Part shown: positions 56,378 through 64,000 of the stretch, piece after piece | Position numbering within the stretch: position 1 is the stretch's first letter | How the letters are laid out: each line of letters starts with the position of its first letter | DNA from: JAAYBF01 sp963715445 | GTDB lineage: Bacteria; Actinomycetota; Thermoleophilia; Solirubrobacterales; Thermoleophilaceae | Length of the DNA stretch: 64,000 nt | Reading direction: 5' to 3' | Assembly (NCBI GenBank): GCA_963715445.1 | Contig: OY970240.1 | Coordinates: 1,736,001 to 1,800,000, forward strand | Position numbers and translations under genes: made by a program | Notes under the pieces: generated by a model | What the model was told of the DNA's origin: nothing | Databases searched by the model: none | Seen by the model: only the letters and a program-made list of their open reading frames with translations

Positions 56378-58444
56378 CTAGAAGAGCGTGGGCTGATCCG
56401 GGCCCCGGTCAGCCCGGGCCTCTGAGCCGCTGTCGGGCATGGGCCCGCCGCGGCGCAGCGAATCGCTCCAGCGCTGACGCGGCGGCCAGTCCTTGTGTCG
56501 CAGGAGCCGGGAGATCCGGTCGCGCTCCTCGCGGGGCGCGTAGGCGCCACGGGCGTAGAGCTGCTCGTAGCGCGGCACGAGGTCCGGCCGGTGGGTGCGC
56601 AGCCAGTCGAAGAAGATCCCCCGGACCTCCCCGCGCAGGTGCAGGCAGAGGCCCCCAGCGCTCGTGGCGCCGGCCTCTCCTGCCAGCCGGAGGATCTCCT
56701 CCACCTGTGCGGGCGAGTCGTTGATCCCGGGCATCAGCGGCGCGATCAGGATGCCGGTGGGCACGCCGGCGCGGTTGAGCTCCGCCACGGCCTCGAGCCG
56801 TGCCCGCGGATGCGGGGTGTGCGGCTCGGTCGCCCGCCACGCCTTCTCGTCGAGCGTCGGCACCGAGAGGCTGGCGGTGAAGCCCACACGGTCGGCCAGC
56901 TCCTTCAGGAGCGGCAGGTCTCGCAGCAGCAGCGGCGACTTGGTGAGGACCGAGCACGGAGTGTCGGTGTCGCGCAGCGCCTCCCAGATGCCGGGCATCA
57001 GCTTGTAGCGGCCCTCCACCCACTGGTACGGATCGGTGTTGGTGCCGAGCGCCACGTGCTCGCGCTTCCACGACGGCCGCGACAGCTGAGCGCGCAGCGC
57101 CTCCGGCGCGTTGACCTTCACGATGATCTCTCGCTCGAAGTCCCGGCCGGGCGACAGGTCCAGGTACTTGTGCGTCGGCCGGGCGAAGCAGTTGTGGCTG
57201 ACGACGCCGTTGGCGATGAAGTCTCCGGTGCCGGTCGTCATGTCGTACAGCGGCATGGCCGCCGGTCCGAGCGGCTCGATCGCCGCGACGCCGAGTGGGG
57301 CGTTGGTCTTGATGGCGATGCCGTCGATCACGCGCTTGCGGGTTATCGCCGGGTCGACCGTGTGGAAGAACCGCAGCACCTGGGGCAGTCCACCTCGGAG
57401 TCGCACGTTCATGACGCGGGTGCTCTCGGGCCGCTCGACCACAGTGGTGAATCCGAACCGCTGGAGGCAGGAGACCGTCCAGCCGATGATCTCGGGGTCG
57501 CTGTTGGCGATCCGGACGCATTGGCCATGGCTTCCCTCGGCGTCGAAGATCCCGGCGAGGAAGCCCTTGCGCCACTCGTCGGTCGGTGAGGTCGGCCACA
57601 CCGTCGCCGCTCGAATTGCCTCGACCTTGTCGCGAGCCGAAGTCCTGATCGCCGTGATCGCGCGCCGGCTTGCAGTCGCGGCATGGAAGGCGAACTCCTT
57701 GGTCGGGACGTCGATCGCCGCCAAGAAGTCGCGCGTGCGCCACAGCGCCTCCAAGTCTGCGAGTGCCAGCCGAAAGCGGTGGTGATCGTTGATCGTGCGA
57801 CCCGGCCGCTGGTACGAGTACGAGCCGAGGTGCCCGTCCCCACGGATCATTCCGCAGAGATAGCCGCGCTGATAGTCGACGGAATGGGGCGGAGGCGCAA
57901 CGAAGGCGCCGGTGCCCATCAGCTTGCTGTTGACGGTCAGGTGAGGACGCCGTGCGCTCCCCTGCCCGGTGCCCGTGACGTACTTCCACCCACGGCGGGT
58001 GAGGAAGCGGTGGTCGCCGCTGGCCACGAGCTCGCGACCGTCTTCGAGAACGACGCGGTAGGCGGGCTTGGAGGTCTTCCAGTGGGCGAGGACCTCTGTC
58101 GGGGCGTAGTGGCGATAGGAGCTGCGGCATTCGGTGCCGTAGACGCGATCCCCGACCTCGATCTCGCGCATCGGCTTGGTGCGACCGTTCGCCAGCAGGA
58201 TCGGGGTGTCGCCGTCTATGCAGTAGGTACACGCATGTGTGCAACCCCTGTAGGGGTTGACGGTCCAGCGGAAGGGCATGCGCGATGCGGCCGGGACGCG
58301 GTTGAGCGCAGACTTGGCGCGCACCTCGTAGAAGCGGATGTCCATCGCCTCCGGCGCGTCGAAGGTGCGCACGGTCGCCGGCTCTCGGTAGCCCGGCAGC
58401 TGCCGGCTTGCCTCTTCCTCCACCTTGAGCCCGTCCCATCTCAT
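56378..58444 (-). CDS. Intein-containing radical SAM protein (Rv2578c family)
   Basis: 688-aa precursor from ATG 58444 (MRWDGLKVEEEAS; an ATG at 58462 adds six residues but lies in the LexA box). After removal of the intein the mature protein is about 344 aa. Its radical SAM motif CxxxCxxC is formed as CTHACTY + CFARP, and GRDFEREIIVKVNAPEALRA, TDPYQWVEGRYKLMPGIWEAL and LTKSPLLLRDLPLLKELADR follow the Rv2578c/PA0069 pattern. C-terminus EARADRGPDQPTLF. Reaction unknown. The family is often near repair genes; the mycobacterial Rv2578c is, as I recall, in the LexA regulon, which agrees with the operator found here. Confidence 0.92.
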   Translation of the reverse strand: MRWDGLKVEEEASRQLPGYREPATVRTFDAPEAMDIRFYEVRAKSALNRVPAASRMPFRWTVNPYRGCTHACTYCIDGDTPILLANGRTKPMREIEVGDRVYGTECRSSYRHYAPTEVLAHWKTSKPAYRVVLEDGRELVASGDHRFLTRRGWKYVTGTGQGSARRPHLTVNSKLMGTGAFVAPPPHSVDYQRGYLCGMIRGDGHLGSYSYQRPGRTINDHHRFRLALADLEALWRTRDFLAAIDVPTKEFAFHAATASRRAITAIRTSARDKVEAIRAATVWPTSPTDEWRKGFLAGIFDAEGSHGQCVRIANSDPEIIGWTVSCLQRFGFTTVVERPESTRVMNVRLRGGLPQVLRFFHTVDPAITRKRVIDGIAIKTNAPLGVAAIEPLGPAAMPLYDMTTGTGDFIANGVVSHNCFARPTHKYLDLSPGRDFEREIIVKVNAPEALRAQLSRPSWKREHVALGTNTDPYQWVEGRYKLMPGIWEALRDTDTPCSVLTKSPLLLRDLPLLKELADRVGFTASLSVPTLDEKAWRATEPHTPHPRARLEAVAELNRAGVPTGILIAPLMPGINDSPAQVEEILRLAGEAGATSAGGLCLHLRGEVRGIFFDWLRTHRPDLVPRYEQLYARGAYAPREERDRISRLLRHKDWPPRQRWSDSLRRGGPMPDSGSEARADRGPDQPTLF
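57191..58222 (-). other. Intein with LAGLIDADG homing endonuclease (344 residues)
   Basis: Starts at Cys (block A CIDGDTPILLANGRTKPMRE) and ends GVVSHN, followed by Cys+1. Block B is ASGDHRFLTRRGW, block F PLYDMTTGTGDFIANGVV, block G VSHN with the penultimate His. Two LAGLIDADG helices are present: YLCGMIRGDG and FLAGIFDAEG, each keeping its acidic residue, so the endonuclease may be active. Splicing residues Cys1, His/Asn end and Cys+1 are all intact. Insertion is exactly before the third cysteine of the Fe-S motif. Confidence 0.95.
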
Positions 58445-58462
58445 GCGAACACATGTTCGCAT
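58443..58462. promoter_or_regulatory. LexA (SOS) box over the start of the radical SAM gene
   Basis: ATGCGAACACATGTTCGCAT is a 9-2-9 inverted repeat with the core CGAAC-ACAT-GTTCG, a full match to the Gram-positive/actinobacterial LexA consensus CGAAC-N4-GTTCG. It ends directly at the preferred ATG (58444, minus strand), so LexA would cover the transcription start of a leaderless or short-leader mRNA. Confidence 0.75.
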
Positions 58463-58492
58463 AGGTGGAGGACGATACTCAGCCGGTGGCGC

Positions 58493-58912
58493 TCACTCCC
58501 CGTGCAGCGTCAGGGTCAGCATGCGCGGGCCGCCGCGATCGCGGTGCTCGCAGAGGTAGATCCCCTGCCAGGTGCCGAGCACCAGCGCGCCGTCGCGCAG
58601 CGGCAGCGTCAGCGAGGGACCCAGCAACGACGCCTTTATGTGCGCAGGCATGTCGTCGGGTCCCTCCAGCGTGTGGCGCCAGTACGGGGCGTCCTCCGGG
58701 ACGGCGCGGCTGAACCACGATTCGAAGTCCTCCCGCACGTCGGCGCTGGCGTTCTCGTTCAGCGTGAGCGACGCGGAGGTGTGGTGGATGTGCACGTGCA
58801 GCAGTCCGGCACGGAGCTCGCTCAGCTCGGGCACCGCCGCGACCACGTCCCGGGTGACCAGGTGGAAGCCGCGAGGTCGCGGACGGAGCTCCAGGTCTCG
58901 GCTGAGCCACAT
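58493..58912 (-). CDS. YjbQ/UPF0047 family protein
   Basis: 139 aa. The family block LLHVHIHHTSASLTLNENAS and the end WQGIYLCEHRDRGGPRML are clear; the three clustered histidines are thought to bind metal. YjbQ proteins show weak thiamin-phosphate synthase-like activity in vitro, true role unknown. ATG 58912 with CAGGAG upstream. It lies 30 bases before the LexA box and points the same way as the radical SAM gene, so read-through from here could bypass LexA. Confidence 0.9.
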   Translation of the reverse strand: MWLSRDLELRPRPRGFHLVTRDVVAAVPELSELRAGLLHVHIHHTSASLTLNENASADVREDFESWFSRAVPEDAPYWRHTLEGPDDMPAHIKASLLGPSLTLPLRDGALVLGTWQGIYLCEHRDRGGPRMLTLTLHGE

Positions 58913-59037
58913 GCCGCCCAACGGTAGTGGGCCGCGCTCCTGTGGCGATAAAATAGGATCGGACCTATATTGGGCCGAGGGCAGTAGCAGCGTCAGGCGA
59001 GCGCTCTGCCAGCCGACCCACGGCATTGCCAGCGACG
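58913..59037. promoter_or_regulatory. Divergent promoter region of yjbQ and the c-di-GMP gene
   Basis: 125 bases with an unusual AT-rich core. ATAGG-N6-CCTAT (58953-58968) is a symmetric element. TAAAAT (58949-58954) can serve as a rightward -10 and the TATAGG/CAATATAGG on the other strand as a leftward -10. No good -35 on either side. The symmetric element may be an operator shared by both genes. Confidence 0.4.
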
Positions 59038-60699
59038 ATGACTGGAGGAGCATTGGAATCGCCCCTCCGAGAGCGCCTCGGTTGGCGAACGTCGATAGAG
59101 GAGATGTCTCTCCCTGGAAGCAGGGCGGCGATGGCGCGCGCCGCTTTCTGGTTCGCAACCGCCGGCATCATCCTGGCGTTGCTCGCCGTCGTACTGCCGC
59201 ACAGCGCCCGAATGAACACCGGCGAGATCCTGCTGGCCGTGGCCGGTGCGGTCCCGCTCGCCGCCGCCGCGGCCATCGGCTTCGCCCGGCTGCCGCTGTG
59301 GGTATTCCACTTCGGGGCCCTGTGGGCCTCGATCATCACCACCGTGGCCATCCACGGCTGGGGCGCGGACGCCTCATACGGCCCGCTGCCCTACCTCTGG
59401 GTGACGATCTACGTCTTCTACTTCTTCTCGCTGCCCGCGGCCTTTCTCCACATGGCCGTCATCGGCGTCCTGTTCGGCGTCGAGCTGGACACCCGTGACC
59501 TGGATCACGTGCCGCTCGCCGACTGGACGGCGACGATGGGAACCCTCATCTCGGCGGGACTGCTCGTGGCGATCGTCCGGGACCGCCTCACCGGCCTCAT
59601 CTCCAACCTGACCGACGCAGCCCGCACCGACCCGCTGACGAGCCTCCTGAACCGCCGCGGCTTCGAGGAGGCCTTCGAGGTGGAGCTCGAACGGGCCCGA
59701 CGCACCGATCGCGGCCTCAGCGTGATCGTGGGCGACCTGGACCGCTTCAAGGCGATCAACGACCGCTTCGGGCACGGGGCGGGGGACGATGTCCTGCGTC
59801 GCGTCAGCGAGGCGATCCAAGCCTCCAAGCGGAGCTGGGACTCCGCCGCGCGCGTCGGCGGGGAGGAGTTCGCGATCCTGGCCCCCGACACCGACGAGCA
59901 CGGCGCGTACCTGCTTGCGGAGCGCCTGCGCCGGGGCATCGAGGAGACCTTCGAGGTGGGCGGCGCCGGGCCGCTGACGGCCAGCTTTGGCATCGTCAGC
60001 TTCCCGATCCACGGTCAGACGCCGGCGGCCCTCCTGCAGGCCGCGGACCAGGCCCTGTACGCCGCCAAGCGCCTCGGCCGCAACCGCTGCGTGATCTCGA
60101 GCGCCGAGGTGCCGGGGATCCTGGCTCGGGCGCCTCGCGGCCACGACGAGGGGCACGTGGAGCTGGCGATGCTGCTCAATCTGGCGGAGGCGCTCGACGT
60201 GCGGGACTCGGGCAGCGCCACGCACTGCCACCGTGTCGGTCGCTACGCCGAGCTGATCGCCCGCGAGCTCGGCCTCTCGCCGAATGCCGTCGAGCGGGTG
60301 CGCATCGCCGGGATCCTGCACGACGTCGGGCGAGTGGGTGTCCCGGACGAGCTCCTCAGCAAGCGCGGGCCGCTCGACGAGAGCGATTGGAAGTGGGTGC
60401 ATTCCCATCCGGAGGTGGGCGCGCGGATGCTCGACACGACCGATTTCAGCGACATCGGGGAGTGGATACGCGCCCATCACGAGCGCCCCGACGGCACCGG
60501 CTACCCGGAAGGCCGCGCGGCGGGCGAGGTTCCGCTCGAGGCGTCGATCCTGGCGGTGGCGGACGCCTACGAGGCGATGACCGCGGATCGTCCCTACAGG
60601 CCGTCGCTCGAGGTCGCGGAGGCCTGCACCCAGCTGCGCGAGGGAGCGGGCCGGCAGTTCGACGAACGGGTCGTGGAGGCGCTCCTCCGAGTTGTGTAG
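59038..60699 (+). CDS. Membrane-bound GGDEF and HD-GYP protein (c-di-GMP synthesis and breakdown)
   Basis: About 553 aa from ATG 59038 (TTG 59026, TTG 59053 and ATG 59104 are also possible). Six helices (for example FWFATAGIILALLAVVL, LWVTIYVFYFFSLPAAFLHM) form the input part. GGDEF domain about 185-350 with intact catalytic GGEEF and the inhibitory site RSWD five residues before it. The HD-GYP domain follows with HDVGRVGVPDELLSKRGPL and HHERPDGTGYPEGR, also intact. So it can in principle both make and degrade c-di-GMP. Located just before the atp operon on the same strand. Confidence 0.92.
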   Translation: MTGGALESPLRERLGWRTSIEEMSLPGSRAAMARAAFWFATAGIILALLAVVLPHSARMNTGEILLAVAGAVPLAAAAAIGFARLPLWVFHFGALWASIITTVAIHGWGADASYGPLPYLWVTIYVFYFFSLPAAFLHMAVIGVLFGVELDTRDLDHVPLADWTATMGTLISAGLLVAIVRDRLTGLISNLTDAARTDPLTSLLNRRGFEEAFEVELERARRTDRGLSVIVGDLDRFKAINDRFGHGAGDDVLRRVSEAIQASKRSWDSAARVGGEEFAILAPDTDEHGAYLLAERLRRGIEETFEVGGAGPLTASFGIVSFPIHGQTPAALLQAADQALYAAKRLGRNRCVISSAEVPGILARAPRGHDEGHVELAMLLNLAEALDVRDSGSATHCHRVGRYAELIARELGLSPNAVERVRIAGILHDVGRVGVPDELLSKRGPLDESDWKWVHSHPEVGARMLDTTDFSDIGEWIRAHHERPDGTGYPEGRAAGEVPLEASILAVADAYEAMTADRPYRPSLEVAEACTQLREGAGRQFDERVVEALLRVV

Positions 60700-60752
60700 G
60701 AGCGGCACCGGAGGGCGTTCTCTGAGCCTCCTCATATAGAGTCACCGACCCC

Positions 60753-61163
60753 TTGACCACCCAAGCCGTTGCAACCTCTAAGGGGTCGGACGGGGCCGAA
60801 TACGTGCTCGCCTTCCTCCGCTATCTCGATCTGCTGGTGCTCGCACTGGCCCTGCCGCTGTTCCTGATTGCGGGGCTGCCGCTGCTCGGCTACGCCGGGA
60901 TCGCCGCCGCCTGGCTCGCCCAGCGCGGCGTCAACGCGTTCGCCACGCGCCGCGCCGCGGCCACGGGTGACAGGCGGGCCGCAATGGGCGTCATGGCCGG
61001 CACGATGGTCGCGCGCCTCTGGCTGGTCGGGCTGTCGGTGCTGCTCGTAGGCCTGATCGAGCGTGAGGCCGGCCTCGCCGCGGCACTGCTCGCCGCGGCC
61101 CTGTTCACCGTCTCCTTCAGCACGTTGCTGATCGTCAAGCCGCTCGAGGACATCGGCTCATGA
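60753..61163 (+). CDS. ATP synthase protein I-like membrane protein
   Basis: 136 aa from a TTG. Four helices (for example YLDLLVLALALPLFLIAGLP, LLGYAGIAAAWLAQRG). Little sequence signature, but position directly before atpB with a four-base overlap (ATGA) is that of atpI, which helps c-ring assembly. TATAGA at 60735-60740 could be a -10 of the operon, giving a very short leader; no -35 is apparent. Confidence 0.7.
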   Translation: MTTQAVATSKGSDGAEYVLAFLRYLDLLVLALALPLFLIAGLPLLGYAGIAAAWLAQRGVNAFATRRAAATGDRRAAMGVMAGTMVARLWLVGLSVLLVGLIEREAGLAAALLAAALFTVSFSTLLIVKPLEDIGS

Positions 61164-62059
61164 GGACCCGCAACAAGGTCCTGATCGGCTTCGGCATCTG
61201 GCTCGCGCTGGCGATCGCCCTCGGCCTGCTGTTCGGCAGCGAGGGCCGCAACGACGCCTTCCAGCCGCAAGAGGAGTTCCGGCTCAACCCCTGGATCGAG
61301 CTGCACGTCTTCGGCATCGACATGAGCATCACCAAGGCGGTCATGTACCTCCTGCTCGCCGCGATCGCCACGACCGGCACGATGGTCTACATAGCCCGCC
61401 GCATGAAGGCCAAGCCGAACCGCGTCCAGACGGCCGTCGAGGTCGCCTACGACATGACGCGCCACAACATCACCGGGCAGAACATGAGCAGCCCGATGGC
61501 CACCAAGTGGTTCGCCTTCATCGCGACCCTGTTCTTCTTCATCTGGTTCTCGAACATGCTCGGCTACCTGCCGCTGCCCACCAACACCGAGCACCCGGTC
61601 CACATCTTCGGCGCCGAGATCCCCTCGCTGGCGATCTACGCCGCAACCGCGAACCTCTCGATACCACTGGCCCTGACGCTCGTCGTCTGGGTCGCCTACC
61701 ACGTCGAGGGCGTTCGGGTGAAGGGCTTCGTCGGCTTCACCAAGAGCTTCGTCCCTCCGGGCATCTCAGGCCCGGGCGCGATCCCGCTGTTCGTGATCGA
61801 GGTGATCTCGGACTTCGTCCGGATCATCTCGCTCTCCGTGCGGCTCTTCGCGAACATCCTCGCGGGCCACCTGCTGATCCTGTTCATGGCCGGTGGCCTC
61901 GTGGTCTTGCTCGGCTTGTCCGCGCTTGGCGTCTTCACCCTGGGCATGGCGATCCCGTTCTTCCTGTTCGAGATCGGGCTGGTCGCCACGCTTCAGGCGT
62001 TCATCTTTGCGACTCTCACATCCATCTATCTCGGCGGCGCGACCGCTGAACACCACTAA
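61160..62059 (+). CDS. atpB: F0F1 ATP synthase subunit a
   Basis: 299 aa, about six helices. Proton-channel subunit; the essential Arg is in RIISLSVRLFANILAGHLLI, the family signature helix. NMLGYLPLPTNTEHPVHI is the usual loop after helix 2. First part FGIDMSITKAVMYLL. ATG overlaps the stop of the previous gene. Confidence 0.96.
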   Translation: MRTRNKVLIGFGIWLALAIALGLLFGSEGRNDAFQPQEEFRLNPWIELHVFGIDMSITKAVMYLLLAAIATTGTMVYIARRMKAKPNRVQTAVEVAYDMTRHNITGQNMSSPMATKWFAFIATLFFFIWFSNMLGYLPLPTNTEHPVHIFGAEIPSLAIYAATANLSIPLALTLVVWVAYHVEGVRVKGFVGFTKSFVPPGISGPGAIPLFVIEVISDFVRIISLSVRLFANILAGHLLILFMAGGLVVLLGLSALGVFTLGMAIPFFLFEIGLVATLQAFIFATLTSIYLGGATAEHH

Positions 62060-62068
62060 GGAGGACAA

Positions 62069-62338
62069 GTGGACCTGCTGCTCCCACTCGCCCAGTCGGC
62101 CGATGCACAAGCGATCACCGACGCCGGCAAGGCGATAGCACTCGGCGTGGGCGCCGGGCTCGGATCGATCGGCGCCGGCATCGGCATCGGCATCATCTTC
62201 GGCAAGGAGATCGAGTCGGTCGCCCGTCAGCCCGAGATGAAGGATGAGCTGCAGTCGATTCGCTGGCTCGGCTTCGCGCTGACAGAGGCGGTCGCCTTCT
62301 ACACCTTCATCTTCGGCCTCATCGCCTTCTTCCTCTAG
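62069..62338 (+). CDS. atpE: F0F1 ATP synthase subunit c
   Basis: 89 aa hairpin of two helices: GLGSIGAGIGIGIIFGKEIE, polar loop ARQPEMKDELQS and GFALTEAVAFYTFIFGLIAF with the ion-binding Glu. After that Glu comes Ala-Val, not the Ser/Thr of sodium c-rings, so a proton ring is likely. GTG start with a strong AAGGAGG, in line with the high copy need of the c subunit. Confidence 0.96.
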   Translation: MDLLLPLAQSADAQAITDAGKAIALGVGAGLGSIGAGIGIGIIFGKEIESVARQPEMKDELQSIRWLGFALTEAVAFYTFIFGLIAFFL

Positions 62339-62347
62339 GCCACGACG

Positions 62348-62947
62348 TTGGAGGCATTCACCAACATCGCGACGCTGGTCCTGGCGGCCACCGAGGGCGC
62401 TGCGCACGTCGAGGAGGAGGGAGGCAGCTTCCTCGTCTCACCCGACGTCGGCCTGATGCTCTGGACGCTGATCGCGTTCGGCGTGTCGCTGCTGATCCTG
62501 CGCAAGTTCGCCTTCCCGCTGATCGGCGAGGCGCTCGACAAGCGCGCCGCGACGATCAACGAGTCGATCCAGGCGGCGGTTCGCACCAAGGCCGAGGCCG
62601 AGGAGCTGCTCGAGGAGTACCGCGCCCGCTTGAAGGAGGCGCGCGAGCAGGCCGAGGACATCGTGGCCCGCTCCCGCAAGGCGGCCGATGCGCACATCGA
62701 CGAGACGAAGTCGCAGGCCAAGGAGTACCGCGAGGAGCTGCTGGAGGCCACTCGCAAGGACATCGAGGCCGAGACCCGGCGTGCGCTCGACGAGATCCGC
62801 AAGGAGGTCGCCGACCTGACCCTGGTCGCGACCGAGAAGGTCACCCGCAAGTCCCTCGACGACGCCGATCACCGGCGCCTGATCGAGGAGGCGCTGAGCG
62901 AAGTGGACTTCTCCGCCCTGGCCGGACCAGAGGAGGGGCGCTCCTAA
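62348..62947 (+). CDS. atpF: F0F1 ATP synthase subunit b
   Basis: 199 aa. One membrane helix (LMLWTLIAFGVSLLILRKFA) after an about 38-residue outer start, then a long charged helix (EAEELLEEYRARLKEAREQA, RKAADAHIDETKSQAKEY) that forms the stator stalk. TTG start 9 bases after atpE without clear ribosome site, probably re-initiation. Confidence 0.94.
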   Translation: MEAFTNIATLVLAATEGAAHVEEEGGSFLVSPDVGLMLWTLIAFGVSLLILRKFAFPLIGEALDKRAATINESIQAAVRTKAEAEELLEEYRARLKEAREQAEDIVARSRKAADAHIDETKSQAKEYREELLEATRKDIEAETRRALDEIRKEVADLTLVATEKVTRKSLDDADHRRLIEEALSEVDFSALAGPEEGRS

Positions 62948-62951
62948 CGCC

Positions 62952-63485
62952 ATGGAGGAGATCGCCGAGGTCTACAGCCGCTCGCTGTTCGAGGTCGCGT
63001 CGGAGCACGACGTCCTCGATCGCGTGCACGAGGAGCTGGGCGAGTTCGCCGAAGCGCTCGACGGCAGCCGTGACCTGCAGGTGTTCTTCTTCTCGCCCTA
63101 CTTCTCCTCGCAGGAGAAGAAGGAGGGGATCGGCGCGCTGATCGAGGGCGCCGACGCCAATTTCGTCCGCTTCCTCGAGCTGCTCGCGGAGCGGCACAGG
63201 ATGCCCGCTATCTTCCGTATCAGGCGTGAGTTCGACGCATTGTGGCGGCGTGAGAACAAGCTGCTGTCCGTGTCGGTGACGAGCGCCGTGGAGCTTGATT
63301 CCGGGCTCGTGGAGGGCATTGGGAAGCGGATCGAGGAGCAGACCGGCCAGCGCGTCGATCTGTCCAGTCAGGTCGACCCGGACGTGCTCGGCGGCCTCGT
63401 TCTCCAGGTCGGCAACATGGTGTTGGACGCGAGCGTGCGCAACAGACTCGAGAGACTTAGAAAGCAAGTCGCAAAGGCGGCTTAG
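62952..63485 (+). CDS. atpH: F0F1 ATP synthase subunit delta
   Basis: 177 aa. EEIAEVYSRSLFEVASEHDV start and the end GGLVLQVGNMVLDASVRNRL are the OSCP/delta pattern. Joins the stator to F1. Separate from subunit b, unlike the mycobacterial b-delta fusion. Confidence 0.95.
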   Translation: MEEIAEVYSRSLFEVASEHDVLDRVHEELGEFAEALDGSRDLQVFFFSPYFSSQEKKEGIGALIEGADANFVRFLELLAERHRMPAIFRIRREFDALWRRENKLLSVSVTSAVELDSGLVEGIGKRIEEQTGQRVDLSSQVDPDVLGGLVLQVGNMVLDASVRNRLERLRKQVAKAA

Positions 63486-63502
63486 AAAGGCCCCCAAGAA
63501 CT

Positions 63503-64000
63503 ATGCAGATCAAGCCAGACGAGATAACCAGCATCCTCAAGAGCCGCATCGAGGGCCTCGACGACGGCGGCGCGGACCTGTCCGAGGTCGGCACCGTCCT
63601 CTCGATCGCCGACGGCATCGCGCGCGTCCACGGGCTCGACAACTGCATGTCGCTGGAGATGCTCCAGCTGCCGCACGACGTGATCGGCCTCGCGCTCAAC
63701 CTCGAGTCGGACAACGTCGGCGCCGTCCTCTTCGGGGACTGGGACAAGATCGAGGAGGGCGACACCGTCAAGCGGACGGGCAAGCTGCTCGAGATCCCGG
63801 TCGGCGAGGAGCTGCTCGGCCGCATCGTCGACCCGCTCGGCAACCCGCTCGACGGCAAGGGCGACCTCAAGACCACCCAGACGCGCCCCGCCGAGTTCAA
63901 GGCTCCCGGCGTCGTCCAGCGCCAGCCGGTCGAGCAGCCGCTGCAGACGGGCGTCAAGGCGATCGACTCGATGATCGCGATCGGCCGCGGCCAGCGCGAG
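63503..64000 (+). CDS. atpA: F0F1 ATP synthase subunit alpha (partial, runs off the window)
   Basis: First 166 codons only. IKPDEITSILKSRIEG, GTVLSIADGIARVHGLDN, GRIVDPLGNPLDGKG and QTGVKAIDSMIAIGRGQRE are typical of the alpha subunit up to the start of the nucleotide-binding P-loop, which lies beyond the end. atpG, atpD and atpC should follow outside. Confidence 0.97.
   Translation, partial: MQIKPDEITSILKSRIEGLDDGGADLSEVGTVLSIADGIARVHGLDNCMSLEMLQLPHDVIGLALNLESDNVGAVLFGDWDKIEEGDTVKRTGKLLEIPVGEELLGRIVDPLGNPLDGKGDLKTTQTRPAEFKAPGVVQRQPVEQPLQTGVKAIDSMIAIGRGQRE

Overview
The window is 64 kb of GC-rich, densely packed chromosome, with genes on both strands, many 1-4 base stop/start overlaps and frequent GTG/TTG starts. 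Gene content and order point to a deep-branching actinobacterium, most likely class Thermoleophilia (Solirubrobacterales-like). This rests on the Gram-positive order rpmE-prfA-prmC-ywlC-glyA-wecA-atpI-atpBEFHA, paired ArsA-like ATPases and a methyltransferase/GH57/GT4 cluster like those of mycobacteria, a primary sigma factor, PilT, and a delta-60 propeller protein with a lysine-rich tail. The class assignment is an inference. No rRNA, tRNA, CRISPR array, transposase or integrase was seen.

Layout. 0-6 kb: rpoD, pilT, an exported SpoIVB-like S55 protease homologue, an HxlR regulator with its own operator-promoter, and an unknown 508-aa protein with an acidic tail. 6-10.6 kb: two overlapping ArsA/GET3-like ATPases, divergent from a ParA-type ATPase that is translationally coupled to an FtsZ with a long N-terminal extension. 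10.6-18 kb: gamma-glutamyltransferase, photolyase, two methyltransferases, a GH57 branching-type enzyme and a GT4 glucosyltransferase. 18-28 kb: a seven-bladed delta-60 propeller, Nudix, hexapeptide acyltransferase, MacB-like ABC exporter, MeaB, a GT-C membrane protein and an acyl-CoA dehydrogenase. 28-42 kb: a small SOS-boxed unknown gene, an XRE regulator, then acyl-CoA/propionate metabolism (acyl-CoA synthetase, thiolase, split methylmalonyl-CoA mutase, etfBA plus ETF-quinone oxidoreductase), with aldo/keto reductase, lipoprotein and PepA on the other strand, and gpsA. 42-64 kb: the ancestral rpmE-to-ATP-synthase gene string, interrupted twice.

The first interruption (44.85-48.56 kb) is the most novel part. 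It is a run of eight small genes with visibly less GC-biased codons. They form three units of A-type membrane protein plus B-type membrane protein with a cysteine-bracketed outer loop; in the last two units a lipoprotein (L) follows. The two L genes share a 122-base identical block over the signal peptide and linker but differ strongly in their mature domains.

The second interruption (54.5-60.7 kb) carries an ABC-F ATPase, a radical SAM protein split by a 344-residue LAGLIDADG intein placed exactly before the third Fe-S cysteine, a perfect LexA box over its start, a YjbQ protein and a GGDEF/HD-GYP c-di-GMP enzyme.

Together the metabolic genes describe beta-oxidation and methylmalonyl-CoA metabolism feeding electrons through ETF to the quinone pool, next to the ATP synthase operon. 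Two near-consensus LexA boxes suggest that two otherwise unrelated genes belong to the DNA-damage response.
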